From assembly GCA_013397865.1 (NCBI GenBank), contig VZTI01002061.1:444327-508326 (forward strand): a stretch of 64,000 nucleotides of DNA, written 5' to 3'. The position numbers were made by a program, and so were the translations under genes. Each line of letters opens with the position of its first letter. The first letter of the stretch is position 1. This stretch comes from Struthidea cinerea (Eukaryota > Chordata > Aves > Passeriformes > Corcoracidae). Positions 36,401-49,587 of this stretch are shown here, one piece after another. The notes under the pieces were generated by a model, which saw nothing but the letters and a program-made list of their open reading frames with translations, was not told the origin of the DNA and ran no database searches.

Positions 36401-39400
36401 AGTGATCTCAAAACACACAGGGAAGATTAATGAGTCGCACACACAAACTAGGGAGGAGGCAGGCAACCAGAGAGGAGGCAGAGGAGATGGATGCCAGATG
36501 GATGCTGGAGCCACAGTGTGAGCGGAGCTCTCGGTGGAGGGCGGGTGGCTCAGGCGTGCACCCCAGTGATCCACGGGGAAGATGTGACAGGAGCCAGACA
36601 GTCTCCTGGACAAAGAAACCAGAGAACTGCAGTAGGAGCCTGCCAGACAGATACAAAGAGATCCTGGGGCCTGGGATGATGCATGAACAACCCAAGTGTT
36701 TACACACACCCCTGCTCTGTGCAGCTGCGGGGCAGCAGCAGGGACAGCGGCAAACAGCAAGCTCTTGCTCCAGGTGTTGAGAAGGCAGCTGCCCACGCTC
36801 TTACACCTTACCAGGTACGAAAGGTGCTCTGCTCTGGCCAGGGAACAGGGTAGAGACCTCCAAAGTCCTTCATCCCAGCTCCTCCTTGGAGCAGCAGTAT
36901 CCCCAAACACTAGGGCAGGGAGGCCATGGCTTTGTCTGCAGCATCCTGGCAGCTGCCAAAGGCCTCTGGTCATCCTTCGGCCTCCGGTCACCTCTGCCAC
37001 CAGAGCAGGGGAGAACGAGATTGCCCTGGGGTCTTTCTGAGCCTAAACCCTTGGTGTCCTGAGACTTGCTCTGCTGCACATTTTGGAGGAGATGGCGGGG
37101 GTCTTTTGTGAGTTCTGGTACACATTTGAAGTCGGGAATGTAGTTATGCACATTTAGTTATGGCTTTGCATCTCTACACTTGAAAGTCTTCCCAGGCCTG
37201 CTAGGCACCGTGGCTGAGCTGGCACCCGCAGGCAATATTCGAGTTTGCAAACTGTGAGGGGAAACTGGAACTGAAACCAAATCAAGTTATATTTGGGAGC
37301 ACTCTGGTTAAGCGTAAGAATGGTCTGGAAGGACAGTTGGGACACCAGCCTTCGGAAGGGGCAGTGTGGAAACTCGTCTCACCCTTTTCCAGCTTTAGTT
37401 CACACTGTGGCTTCCTTTTGGTTCGTGAAGTCTGAGTGCACTCACTGCCAAGGGGTTTTAGATTCAGCCCTCATATGAATTAGCACAGTTCCAGGGCCCT
37501 ACAGCATGAAAGCCATCTGTGTAAGGCATATTCATATATCCATATTAAAAACCCGAAGTATTAGTAATATTTATATGAATAAAATTTGCCAGTGTAACGA
37601 AGTGCCAACGAATTCTTCTGGTCCAAGATGTCACTTACTGGGAGAACTGGCAGGAGGAAGAGAGGGAGCTTTTAGGAAGGCAAAAAGCACAATGGCAAGG
37701 GTGAATCCTACCACGCTGAGCAGTGCTGTATGCAAGTCTCCTCTCTGCTCTCACAGATTTTCCAAAGGTCAAGAACTACCTGATCATGACCAAAAACAAA
37801 TAGAGGGAGATGGAAATACAGTGTCTGCAAATAATAATAAAGATAAGGCAACAGGACATAATGAACGTAATAAATCAAGGGAACAGGAAAAATGCTTTGA
37901 ATTTTATATTAAAGAACACTTCTTTTTTGCATTGAAGGACAGGCTTTAAGCTGGCTTAAGCAGACAGTACCCTAACTTAGACTCACATCAGCCCTGGGTT
38001 TAGGGAACCAGCCCAATTAGTGTTGTTAGCACTTCACTGAAGGCTCAAACAAAGCTGCCCTAGGCAGAAAAGATGCCCACGGCACCCAGTCCCTCAGAGG
38101 AGTCACTCGAACCCACAATTTACTCCCAAAAAGCCAAGACTGGGAGCACCGAACGTGGCTGTCAGGGGGGCAGCCTAACCTTGGCCCTCCCTTCTCACCT
38201 GGGGAGCGGGGAAAGCGAAACAAGCTATGAGGTGACATTTCCACTTTCATTATTTCCATGTGCCTGCGCCTAACACAGCGAGACCCAAGCCGGTGCTTGA
38301 GATCTCCAAGCACGACTGCAATGTAAATAATGAATTAGCAAAACAATGCAGATTGCAGACAGTGCTTTAGGCTCCAGTCAGCGAATATGGCAAATGTGAA
38401 TTTTTCATAAGAACATAACAATCCTACCAGTCTATAATATCCTTCCCTCACTGTTTTTTTTTTGCCGAGAAGGTATGAACATCTACAAATCATTTTCAGT
38501 CATCAACACTTTCGGAAGGATTTTTTATTACCTCTAGTCATGACTCATAAGAGTGGGAAACAAATTACTCCTGCTCCAAGTATAAACAGTGATGGTTCAA
38601 AATGCCTTCAGTTTCTGTCTCCCGAACTATCTGCCTCTCAATCAGTTGGAGGATATCAGAACATATTTACTCTGAAGAGTAACAGATGTTTTCATCTTAA
38701 GTTAAATTTAAACTCAGCATCAATCTCCCAGAGAGAAATGAGATAACACAGGATATCTTTCAGACTTTTAGATATGCTGAACTAAGTCCTGCCTTAAAAC
38801 AGCTCAGAGCTGAGACTCGGCTATACCTTGCCAGTTTAACTAAATCCCTACCACTGTTGTTGAGGAAGCTTTCCTGTCTGACCATGCAGGACCACTCTGG
38901 CAGTCACACTCTCACCACCTGGGTGCTGGGACTGAAGCTGGTGTAGGATTTGCTCTGTATTTAAGGAAGACACACCTGAGCCTGAGAATAGTCCAATTTC
39001 ATATTCCTAAAGTATTACAGTTGGGAATTTTGTAGCAAGGGCTATAAGAGCAAAACCATCTGAGCCCTGAAACTGCACAGAAAAAGTTTACGTTCTTGCT
39101 TCTTGTCTAGCAGTTTTCTACTTCACAGCATTTTTTTGAAAGCACCCTATAGTATCCCTACTGCCAGGGCAACAGGGGCAGAAACTGCCAAAGTTTACCT
39201 GGACAAGACTTTCTGCTCTAGGATAAATTTTGCATTCCTGGCACAGCACAAACAGAAGCAGTGCCAGGGTGGAGGATGGGGAAGATGTGGAAGCACAGAG
39301 CAAAGCTGCCCGTACTGCATCCCCTGAGCCAGCTGATGAAGCAGCAAATTTGGTGTGGAAAGCCAGGCTTTGGAGATCTATTCTCCAGGCTTTGCTCAGC

Positions 39401-39769
39401 ACTTGGGCCCCAGGTGTAGCACTGCTTCCTCATTTTTCCTCCAGTTCACTTCTGTTCAGCCCGCAATGTCCTCAGGCTGGGGCAGTCTCTCCTGAAGGCC
39501 CCTACAAGCTAACCCAGTGCTCCTCAAGGTGAGGAAAACCCTGCTCTTCTTCCCATGTGGACAAGCCTCCCACTTGGACAAGCCTTGGCTCAGCAAGTGT
39601 CCTGACTAACCCAAGAGACTTTGTCCAAAGGAACAGAATTGAGAAAGTGTGTTGGGACACTTCAGGCACTGAATTTATCCCAAACCCACGTTGCGTTTAC
39701 CTCAATCCTCACAGTGATGGGGGGAGACTTTGGAAGAAACGGGTGAGCCCAGGATATCAATACCTGACT
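33471..39769. other. Unique non-coding DNA
   Basis: I see no gene in these 6.3 kb. The 208-codon minus frame at 36374-37000 overlaps several plus frames in a GC-richer patch and is rich in Ser, Cys and Pro. It has no recognisable domain, so I do not call it a gene. Confidence 0.4.
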
Positions 39770-40315
39770 CTGGGATAAGGGACATTAGCAGGGATAGGCA
39801 GGGCAGGCAAGCTGGAGGTATCACTCTCTATACAAGGGAGAGGTTTGACTGCACAGTCCTTAAAATTAGTGATGATGGGATAAAGAGGATTAGGCAGGGT
39901 GGAGAGCAAAGGAAACGTAGTGGATGTCTACCACCAATACCCCAGCCAGGACAGGTTAACCTACTGATGAGTTATTCCACAGGCAGTTAGGAGAAATTCC
40001 TGGATCAGTAGCTTTCAGCTTGCTGGGCATCAGCTGGGAATACCATGCTGCTGTGATGAACAGGTCTTGGAAATTCTTGAAGTTTGGAGGAGATAATTTC
40101 TTGTCACAAGTAATCAGTGAGCCAGCTAGGAAAGATGACCTCTAGACTTGCTTCTTGTGAATAGAGAAGGACTCATGGGGGACGTGACGGTTGGTGGCTG
40201 TCTCGGCCACAAGGATCATAAAATGATTAAGCTGAAAATTCTCACTCTAATGAGAAAAGAAGGCCATCAGAGTTGCTACCCTGAACTTCAGGAGATCAAA
40301 CCTTAACGTATAAAT
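39770..40315 (+). mobile_element. CR1 LINE remnant, endonuclease region
   Basis: The segment around 39950-40270 matches what I know of the CR1 ORF2 endonuclease domain. The plus strand reads, with frameshifts, pieces such as NREGL and the VGGCLGH-like strand that precedes the catalytic histidine. The frame is broken many times and both ends are missing. In an intact element this enzyme nicks target DNA for target-primed reverse transcription. Confidence 0.7.
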
Positions 40316-42401
40316 AAAGAGATGAACTGAAATACTTGCTCCTGGATGACTTTTATGGATAAGAATGCCTGGTCTGACCTCACAGGAGCCACAGCCTATC
40401 CTATGGACCACGATGAATGTCCATGTGTGTAGCAAGACCTCCTGACTTCTAGTCAGAGTTGTTTACCTGTGACACACCTCACTGTTTGTCCTCCGTGCCA
40501 CCCTCCAGGCAGTGAGCAAGGATAACATCACACAGCTCAGGTAACCAGCAGCCAGCATTCAAGTTGCTGGCTGAACACCCACTCACAAATGACTTGTCTG
40601 GATCATTTAGCAAATAAATTAATTCAGCAAACAAACAGGGCAGATTCACTCCTGCAGAAGGAACCTGTCTGCCCTGGAAGGGACTTATTGGCCAGTAACA
40701 CAATTTCTGAAGCCCACCGCTCCAAAACCTGCAGAAAAATGTGCCGTCTGCTTCAGGTTCAAGGCAGGTTGAACATTTTATTCCTACTGTTGTCTCAACA
40801 TCGCGTGTGCTTCCAAAGCTTTGTATAAAAAAAAAAAGCTGAAGGATATGGCTGGGAGTTACTGTGTCTCAGTTCAGCTGGTTTTTGCAAGCGTTTTCTG
40901 TGCTAACACCATTAAGAGCAGCTACTGAGGCCACACAGAGGTCCTGAATCCACGGCATCCATTACAGAGCAGGAAAATCAACCTTGCATTGTTGGGTGAC
41001 GCATCCACACTTCTTCCTTGCAGGAAACAAAACCTAAGCCCACCACCACTCCAAGGCAAGCACACAGAGCTTTGGGCAGCCAGCAACCCTGAATCTCCAG
41101 GGCTTTGCAAGGACTGCTTCAATTTTTATTTCAGAAATGCTGTGAGCAAGAGGCCAATTTGTGACCTATTCTTCCTTTCATTTCACAAATAACTCCAGCT
41201 GCTATTCTGTGCATCAACCTTGTTTGCCTTTTCCACTCTGAAACCTCTTGCAGTGTTTGCTTTTGGTTCCTGGTGCTCTGCAGCCGGGAGTGCTCTCGCA
41301 GACACAGTTTAGGCTGGGGATGGTCTCCATCACTACAGCAAATCTCCCTGTTTTCAGCATTTCTTCCTGACTATGCCAGGCTGTCATTAGGAAGGGGATG
41401 GTCGAAATTTGGAGACAAAACTTCAGAGCGAGGTGATAAAGTGCCTCTTCTACTGTGAGCTCAGAGCTAGTTTGGCTCCGCACTTCCGTGTTTCCAGTGG
41501 GCTTGGGAAATAACCAGCTCCACATTCCAAGCAGAGGGAGCACGGTTCCCGTTGCAATATCCTGACTGCAGTAGGGGATTTGCTGCCATCAGTCACAGCC
41601 TGGGTTTGTGCCACTACAAACTCCTCAAAGCACCTGCAGGTCAGAGCAGAGAGGCACTGGGCGCACACATCATCTTCAGTGGCTTGGAAAATTTCTGTGG
41701 TCCCACGCATGGTATGAGGATTTGCAAGGAATTTGGGGATTGACGTGCTCCTGAAAATCTTGTCAGTTCCACTGAGGGATTGGTTACATAATTCAGATAA
41801 ATGCCAAGCTCCCTTCTCTGCATTTTCAGGATTAAATGTGTCTGTTCATTCACAACAATTTTTTTCTGTATTTTTCCTTCAAGCTAATTGTTTCAAGTAA
41901 AGAAACCACCTGCTATCAAAGCAAAAAATCTTATTTTACCTATGAAAGTATAATTTCAATTCTCTATTTGCCAGTTTTCCTTCTTTTATGGCTTTAAAAT
42001 CTTCCAGTTGTGGTGCAAAACATTTCTCACAGCACCAGAAGGAACACCGGTGATTTCCTAACTGTTTAAGCGTGCTAGGTTAAGACGAAAATTTTCATCA
42101 CAAAAATTGCACTGCTTGTGGGGTAGGCTGGAGATATTCTGTTTTGGATCAAGTATCTGGGAGGACAACAAGCAAATAACTGGTAAAGCTTTATTGCAGT
42201 CGCTGTGCAGCCACAGAAAGTATCGCAGCTCCTTTTGCAGTACCGGAGTGCAAAGATGTCTGCGGACGGCACGTTCTGGACTGCTTTCAGCATGAAAAGC
42301 TAACATTTCTGCTCTGCAGAGTCTCCCTGGAGACTCTGTGATGGAAGGGCCCTTCCCAGATGGCATTCCCATGTGCCCTGGATGTGCCGTGCCTGGCTCA
42401 G
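40316..42401. other. Unique non-coding DNA
   Basis: I see no supported gene. A minus-strand frame at 41214-41543 has protein-like composition and an acceptor-like CTCACAG near 41454, but I found no donor or partner exon. Confidence 0.35.
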
Positions 42402-42499
42402 CCAGAGGACAGTGGAAGAGCTTGCTGCTCTGCAGCTGGGCGAACTTGCCCTTGCCTCAAAGAAGTTCTCATGGCAACATGCGTTCCGTTTGGTGGCAG
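42402..42499 (+). CDS. Candidate isolated exon, unidentified
   Basis: An acceptor-like GCCTGGCTCAG is followed by 98 open bases (32 codons) and a good donor, GGCAG|GTGATG. The peptide begins QRTVEELAALQLGELALASK and looks helical. I do not recognise it. No phase-compatible neighbour was found, so it could be a chance frame. Confidence 0.2.
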
Positions 42500-45400
42500 G
42501 TGATGAATGGCGTTGTTCTTCTGTAAGAATATTGAATAATAGCTCAAATGGCTGAGCCAGTGGAACCTCTCCGTGGATGGGGTCTGCATGACGCGCTGTG
42601 TGCTCGTCAGGGACCAGCTCAGTGCCACACGGGGGGGGTTCCCAGTGCCTGAAGGGACACAGCATCATCTCCACCATCCTCTCCTTCACAGTTAAAAATT
42701 TAAATTATACCTCAGTTATACTTCCCAGCACCTGAGTGCCTTTCTGATTGGGATCATAATGAAGCAGCACCTCCTGGTGCATAGCAACGTGCACATTCCT
42801 TGTGGGCACATCAGGATGCTGCAGTCCTGGCTGGCTGCAAGCTCAGCCCTGAGACCTCACCAAGAAACCAACACTTCTCCTGGGGAGGTTGTCTTCTACC
42901 TCCACGCCTTCCATGCTCTGGCAAAGCAAACTCCAAATAAATAGATAAAAATAATGTATTATAAAAAAAAAATTAAAAAAAAAAAAAAAAAAACTAAAAG
43001 GTATGATTAATATTTTCAGGATTTTTTTTTTAATGTATCTCTGGAAACCAAGAGAAAGTTGCCTTGGCAACATTGTTTTCCATTCCTCCTTTGCTCACTG
43101 TTTTCTTGTGTGCCTGTTTCTCTAGCTTACATTACTGACAGTACACACAATAAATGCAGCTCTGGGAAGGAAATCAGCATTCAGCCAAATAAAGGCCTTT
43201 CTTCCTTCTCACACCACCAGGGTGGAACAGTCCCAGCTATGATTAACAGCAGTCAATTACAAAAGCTAGTTTAGGAATTTTCAATGCTGAAAATACTTTG
43301 TATTCGTAAAAAAAATGTTCTGAATGGATTCTGTAGGACAGAGAGCCCAGATTAAGTGGGAGGGGTAAGCACTGCTCTGAGCCTTTTTTTGAGTGAGTAC
43401 AAGCCCCAAAAGGAGCTATTACCTCTATGTAAATGCCAATTTTCATTAAGCAAACAGAAAGTGGTGTAGCAGCTATGAGGTAACTGGGATATAATTCAAG
43501 CTGACAGCTTTAAAATCTCTTCCCTTTGGTCAGATCTCATTGAATTTGGCAAGTGGATTCAAGGGCTGTGAACTTGCAGGTGAACAGGAAGAAAAAAGTC
43601 ATTGTGTCCTCTTGCTTCCCCCCACCAAAAACCATATTAAAACTGTAAAATAGTGTTTGGAAAGACCAATCATCCCTGTTCAAGTTTCTTGAACTTTCTG
43701 TATGTGTCATGAAAAAATGCTCTAATAACATATAAAAGTAAATAATATAACTTAAATGCGACTAGAATACTTCTCAAAATCCATTCTCTGCACAGTGTTG
43801 TCCTCTCCATCACACCTCAAGGAACGCACTGACTTCCAGCTAACTCAAAATTAATGTTTATGACCACAGCACTATGTTGTCACCACATTTACACAGGTGT
43901 TTTAGTTAAAAGGTCCACTTTGTCTTCTGTAAGTCTGCAACCCACTCACCCTGCTAGGCGAGGTGCAGAGGCGCTTTAAGAGGACAGATCCCAGTGTCAC
44001 AAACGCTGCGACCCTTCCAAGACTTTGGCCAAGCCACCTGAGCTTCACAAGACGGGGACAAGCTATTTGCACAAAGCTTAGAGCTGCTCCGAGGCTCCGC
44101 GCTAATATGTGACCTGGCAGCTGAAATGTCTTCCAGGTTCATGTCTTTCCAAGCCAGGAGATGGATTGCCTTTAACAGCTTCAGATCTTTATCCTTCTCC
44201 CCTTCGTGCAGCCCGCGTTTCAGAGTTCAAAAACATTTATTGCTCTCCGTAATTACTTACCAAGAGGCAACTGACAGCGTGTTGACATAATTTTGCCAGA
44301 ATTAAAACCTTTAGATTTTCTGAGAAAACACTTAAAACCTTAGTTATTGCTTAGAGATTACCCAGACTGCCAAATATCCCAGGGTTTCATATATCTAAAA
44401 CGCTGTTTTATACAAAGTTTAAGGCGTTGAGTTTCTTTGCCTCGAAATTTTCCAATACCTTTGTGTGACCTTGCCTCGGGGAAAGAAAAAGAAACAGAAA
44501 GTTAATTCAAAACAGCCTCAGTCAGCACAGATACGTTCATTTCCCTGCTTCCTTTAGCACTGACAGGTCTGGCAAAGTTCTCCATCAGAGCAAATAGAGT
44601 CATCACAGGATCTCATTTGTGATGTACAGCTCCAGACTTGCTGTAGTAGCTCTCAGGAGCAGATCATCTGAGTGTTTCTGTCTAGAGGGAGAGCTCGTGC
44701 TTCTCCTGTGATGGACTTGGATGTTACAGCAGCAAGTTGCAGCTCGAGGTGGGGACAGACTGATGGATGCAGGTCTGGAGCCCAGCTCCCACCTGAGACC
44801 AGCAATTCTCTCTTGCATTGCTTGGGTCCCACCGACTGCTCGGTGGGAACATTCCCCTCAGAAATAAGCACCGGTTAAACTCCGACAACACTAAGAGCAA
44901 TTTGCCTTCAAGAAAGGCAGGATTTTGCACATCGTGGCATTTCTAGGACAGATCAACCTAGCAAGACAGGACCTTAGTCAGACCAGTAACAAGAAAGACC
45001 ACAGGCATACACATGACGGTGGACAAGAGCAGATCCAAAATATGATGGAGGGAAAAAGTGGTGCTGGACAGGAAAAACACATGGAGCCTGATGCCTGGTT
45101 TCACATTCACCTTGCTGTGCCTCACCCTCTGACAGCCCCTGAAGGATGGTGGCTTTAACAGCTGTAACAGAGGCCCTGCAACCACAAACCATCCTCATTT
45201 TCCGGACAATGCAGATGATGATCATCCTGAGAAATGCCTGTGGATCAACGGGCCCTCCCAGCACTCACTGCTCCTACTGGGGTGTGGATGTCCCGTTCTC
45301 GAGTGCCATGGGGCTGATGAGTAACCAGATGATTTGTGAACACTCAAGATTTCTACTTCACCCCTGCTGCTGCTCAGATTAATTGGCACCTCTGGAGCTG

Positions 45401-46043
45401 ATTGCCCCGAGTTTTGTTGTCCCTGCTTTACCTTTAGCACTGCCTTCCTTGCACTCTGAAATTACAGCTCAAAAATCTTTCGCAATAGATGGTATAAACA
45501 CGTCTTGAGCAACAGCGTTGGTTTAGCTTTCAAATAACATTCCTCACTACCCCAAAGCTGGCAGGGAGTCTGCAGAAAGTCTTTGGTCTTTGGAATGGGT
45601 CCCTGTGTTTTATTTGCAAAATATCTGTGGATACTTCTGGTTGGGCTTTGCAAAGCTCAAGGAGCAGATGTGGATGACTCAGAAGACATTCAGACCTCTG
45701 AGGAACCCAGTGGGTCACAAAAGAAACAGGCATAGTGGGACATCAGAAGTGCCTGCCTTGGCACAGCCAAGTATTAAGTGATTTGTGCTGAAAAATCGGG
45801 GTTTCAGCTAAGTGGTGTTTTGCAAAAAAAAGTCTGGTTTTTAGCTAAACACATTGAGTCTTCAACCAAAGCCAAAGTCTAATATCTGAAAGCTAAAAGA
45901 GAGCCAAAAACTGGTAATAAAACATTGAGACTTGTTTTGGACAGACAGTACTATGACTTCATTTTAAACCAAGACCTCCCGAATCCCAAGAGGAAGGCAA
46001 TTTGAATGGCTTATCCACTCAGAGTATAACAAATTGGGATGTT
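42500..46043. other. Non-coding DNA; possible 3' UTR at right
   Basis: An A-rich simple tract lies at 42951-42998. If the minus-strand gene ending at 46044 is real, its 3' UTR would lie leftward from there. I see no obvious close polyadenylation signal and cannot place its end. Confidence 0.35.
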
Positions 46044-46244
46044 TTATACCTCCCTCAGCAGGTTTTTCTGCTTGAGCAGGACTTCCAGTTCCAGCTGTAC
46101 CCACTCAGGAACCTTACGTGAGAAAGCACTGATGGGGTCTTTCATGTACTCAGAGGCATCCACGTGATCTCCCATGCACTTCTTTCCACCTCCTTCCTCT
46201 GAAGGTGCAGACACCAAGCCGTCATGAAGACTCATCTTTTCCTC
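46044..46244 (-). CDS. Candidate terminal coding exon of minus-strand gene
   Basis: Directly after the strong acceptor TGCTTTTCTCAG, 66 codons are open and end in TAA at 46046-46044. The peptide has an acidic and glycine-rich start, then an amphipathic helix ending PEWVQLELEVLLKQKNLLRE. Composition (Lys, Glu, Asp, few Cys) is unlike the chance frames around it. A lone tryptophan stands 18 residues from the C-terminus. Mouse TOP6BL, the partner of SPO11 in meiotic break formation, is described as having a key tryptophan about 17 residues from its end that binds REC114. I offer TOP6BL only as a guess, since I could not align it. The alternative is a chance frame. Confidence 0.4.
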   Translation of the reverse strand, partial: EEKMSLHDGLVSAPSEEGGGKKCMGDHVDASEYMKDPISAFSRKVPEWVQLELEVLLKQKNLLREV

Positions 46245-46302
46245 CTGAGAAAAGCAGCTTCATCACCAGCCTTGAGGAGATCCCTATCTCCTTGCATTTT
46301 AC

Positions 46303-46570
46303 CTCAGGATCTTTGGTGACCGCCATGCCAACACTCCCAAAGTTTCGAAAAGCGCTCACTGACACCATCTGCAAGACTGGCAAACCTGTGTGTTCACGAG
46401 CAGAACCAGAGCCTGAGGAGAGCTGAGGATCCATCACACTGTCATGGATGTTTCCAGAACTAACATCCTGGTTGTTGGAGTCTTTCCCATAGACGTTTCT
46501 GATCCTGTTCACCTCACAACTCCTTAATTCTATTCCTTTAGGAATGAAATTACAACAGTACCCAAAAGTG
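46303..46570 (-). CDS. Candidate penultimate coding exon
   Basis: The acceptor CCGCATTTTTCAG precedes 268 open bases (one base plus 89 codons) that end GATCCTGAG, followed by the donor GTAAAA. Joined across the 58-base intron 46245-46302, the phase is kept (0 to 0) and the frame runs on to the stop at 46044. Without splicing, this frame stops at TGA near 46222. The peptide starts TFGYCCNFIPKGIELR; its middle is Ser/Gly-rich and likely disordered. The frame is also open about 25 codons upstream of the acceptor. Confidence 0.4.
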
Positions 46571-48866
46571 CTGAAAAATGCGGGTGTATGAAGAAACTTT
46601 TTTTTTTCTATTTCTCCACTGACCCCAGAAGCAAAATATTAAACAGAGGCCATGAAAATGAGATTGGGCTGCTCACTCAAGGAACCAAAAGCCATAGTCA
46701 TGTGAAGGCTGCCCTGTACAAATTAGAAGTTGTCATTATGTGTCTCAGTCAGCTCAGATCTGCTCTCGCTGAAGTATGAACACCCATTCCAATTAATTTT
46801 GCAGCTTGCACAGCAGATGAAACCCTAAATCAAGGCAAGTGACTCTCAGCTCTTTGTATTGGATGTCTTTGCAACTTGATGGACCGTAACAAGAACTGGA
46901 GTGACAGCAAAATATATCTAGAACAAAAAATATGCTTTCATGTGATGGGATTTATTATTCAATTTAGGTTATTTTCAATTTAGGTTGTCTCAGGAACTGA
47001 GACAATTTTGAGCCTCTTAAAAGTCACAATTACCTTTTTTAAGTGTGATTTTACGGGCTCCAATATCAGTGCTGATCACGTGCTATAAGAGGACATTTCG
47101 GTTGTCCCACTGCTCCTCCCAGAAAAAAAACTTAGGACATCACAGACTAACAGAATCCCAGGATAGCTCAGGTTGGAAGGGACCACCGTGGGTCACCTGG
47201 TCCAACCTCCCCCCTCCAGCAGGGTCATCGCAGAGCACATGGCACAGGATGGTGTCCAAATGGTTCTTGAATATTCCCAGTGAGGGAGGCTCCACACTTT
47301 CTCTGGGCAATCTGTGCCACTGCTCGGGCACTGCACAGAGAAGAAGTTCTTCCTCATGGTCAGGTGGAGCTATCATTAAGGCAAAGGTTCCCATTGGATA
47401 GCACCACAGCTGCTGGAGGTTAACTTCCAGGACCACGTTTTCAACCTTTCTAGCAAAGCAGTTCAGATTTTGTACTTTCAAATGCTTACAGCTTGTTCTG
47501 TGAGAGCAAGGCAAAAAGGGAGGAAAGGCCTGAATCGATCAAAAAAGGTATTATTTTGTGATGTTTGCAACATACCCACTTAAACAAAAATCCATGACCA
47601 AGCAGTAATCTTTCTGTGTGTTTTACACCAATATTAATGAAATCACTAACATTTTTCATTCACTGTCACAGAATTGACTCCAAATTTCACCAAGGAGCAA
47701 CATCTCGTCTCAATCACTGGGCCCTAAAACTGCACATGCAGAGTGTTTGTTTACCCAGCGGGGGACTTTGTGCTAAACCTTATTGTCAGTTTTTGGGGCT
47801 GACCTTTCTCAAAACAAGCCTGAAATTAAACAGCTGCAGAAAAAGAATAAAACCTTCTGGAGAAGGCAACACTCACCACCCCATCCATCGTGGTGGCCAA
47901 GCAGCACAGGAAAGCATTGCAAGCTGCATTTTAGCAGTCAGGGAAGAGGCAGAGGAGACTACTACAACCTCAACACCCTGAGGAAATCAGAGATGGCAAA
48001 CTCAAGATAAACCTACTTAATTCAAAATGACATTACAGGAAAAAAATTAGTTCAAAGACTAGAAAGGCCTGTTGGGAACTGGGAAAAAGTTTGCAAAATT
48101 ATTTTAAACAATGAGATTTTGTGCTTCTTAAAGGCTTCTCTAAAAGAAGTCGACGCTTTGTTTAATTGGAAATAGGAAACCTACAAAGCTCACCCTTAAA
48201 TATATTTAAAAGCTTTGTAAATGGATTATCTGGGCACAGCAGGCATCATGCTTTTGGTAAGTGCAAGATGATATAAGCCTTAGGGAACTTTTGAAGATAG
48301 TTCATTCAATAATTCATTCACTTCCCTCTAATACTCTGTTGAAGAAACGTTAAACACTGGCTCTGCTTTAATAAGTGAATGATCACTCAAAATGTGGTTT
48401 CCTCACAGGATTAATTCAATTTGCCATCTTCCTCAAAGTAACCCCTTGCAAGGCAATATCAGGAGCAAGGGCCAGGAGCAAAGGACTGTGCAGGCACCAC
48501 CTGATAACTTAGTGCCACACCAGCACCAGTTCTTCCTGAGCTGCAGACACTGAGTTTGAAGTGCAGATATTGCAGATGGTGACACATTTTCATGTCTTGG
48601 CACAACATCTGAGGCTCTCTTCTAGACCTGATTATGGGATACAGGCAGCTTCCTGCATAGGAGGGAAGGCTTTCAAAAATCTTTCAAGGTTTTATTTTAG
48701 GAACCGCTTGAATGATCCTAGGCAAAATCCAAGGGAATTATATCGGCTGCAGGAAAACAGGAATTTGAGGACAGGACACTTGATTGTGTTAAGTTTGCAA
48801 GTCCCAGCAGAACCCCTCGCAGAAGACAGCAGACATTCTGGCTCTGGGAAAAGTTGTGATGTGTAC
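46571..48866. other. Probable intron with CR1 insertion
   Basis: Apart from the CR1 tail at 47140-47395 I see nothing recognisable here. If the gene model is right, this is intron. Confidence 0.3.
47140..47395 (-). mobile_element. CR1 LINE 3' end, minus strand
   Basis: It begins with ACAGAATCCCAGGATAGCTC and the GGTTGGAAGGGACCACCG block, and continues through GAGGCTCCACACTTTCTCTG to TTCTTCCTCATGGTCAGGTG. This is the reverse complement of a CR1 3' end and adjacent ORF2 tail. It is truncated at the right and has no working frame. Confidence 0.9.
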
Positions 48867-48898
48867 ATCAGAGCTGGAAAAGGATATGTGCAAATGCT
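48867..48898 (-). CDS. Candidate 32-base microexon
   Basis: The acceptor GGTATTTTGCAG is good. The donor (GAT|GTACAC) is weak. It was chosen because the phases link the exon at 49458-49587 (phase 0) to that at 46570 (two bases left over, AT joined to C). It would encode SICTYPFPAL. Support is thin. Confidence 0.15.
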
Positions 48899-49457
48899 CT
48901 GCAAAATACCATAAAAAAGATAAGACTGATACTTAGTAGGTAAAGTATTTCCAGAATACTTCTCAAAAGAGTGAAAAAAAAACCCAAATCCACAACACAA
49001 GCCTACTTTGAGCCCTTTGAAATGATAGGAGGAATTAAATTAACCAATTCACAGTTTATTCAACAATTTCAAAGTCTTTTTTTCTTTATGCGGAACAAGC
49101 TCCAATTTTCAAGCAAATTAGGGAAGTGCTCAATTTTATACAGCAAGGCTTAAAATCTGACTTTTTTGGGGATTAACTGTTTTGAAAAAGTTGTGCTTTT
49201 GTTCATTTTGTGGGACTTCTCTTCAACTCCCTGAAGTGAGCATAGAAGCCACACAGGAAAATAGGGGTGGCTGGTATTCAGAGGAGGAAGCCAAGTGTAA
49301 AGGATTAGAGGATGTGGCAGGAGGAATTGTTCCCTAACGTTCGGAGGCTGCAGCTTTCTCACTCTCTGCATAGTGTGGTGGCCTTGCCATGGTTCTTCTT
49401 TCACTTCCACATCCCGAGCAGAGCATTTCCAGCCTTGCACAGCTGACCAGGCCATAC

Positions 49458-49587
49458 CTCTTTTAGCTGCCCAGACATCACATTTTGACGGGGCTGAAGC
49501 TGTTTGAGAAACATGATCCACCCCAAAGGCACCAGAGGCCTTTCCCGAACACATTCAGGAAGAACTGCTGGTGTTTCTGGGTATGCT
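49458..49587 (-). CDS. Candidate internal exon of minus-strand gene
   Basis: There are 130 bases (one base plus 43 codons) between AAGGCAG| and the donor GAG|GTATGG. The peptide contains LPECVRERPLVPLGWIMFLK and looks like a folded, helical segment. The first base completes an AGA codon with the AG left by the exon at 53219. The acceptor's pyrimidine tract is weak. I recognise no domain. Confidence 0.25.

Noticed and set aside
36374..37000. 208-codon open frame on the minus strand
   Set aside because: It lies in a GC-richer patch with overlapping frames on the other strand, is rich in Ser, Cys, Leu and Pro, and shows no domain or splice logic.
41214..41543. 109-codon minus-strand frame with protein-like composition
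   Set aside because: It lies beyond the stop of the candidate gene, and no donor or partner exon was found.
47140..47514. 124-codon minus-strand frame within the candidate gene interval
   Set aside because: Most of it is CR1 tail, so it is not an exon.
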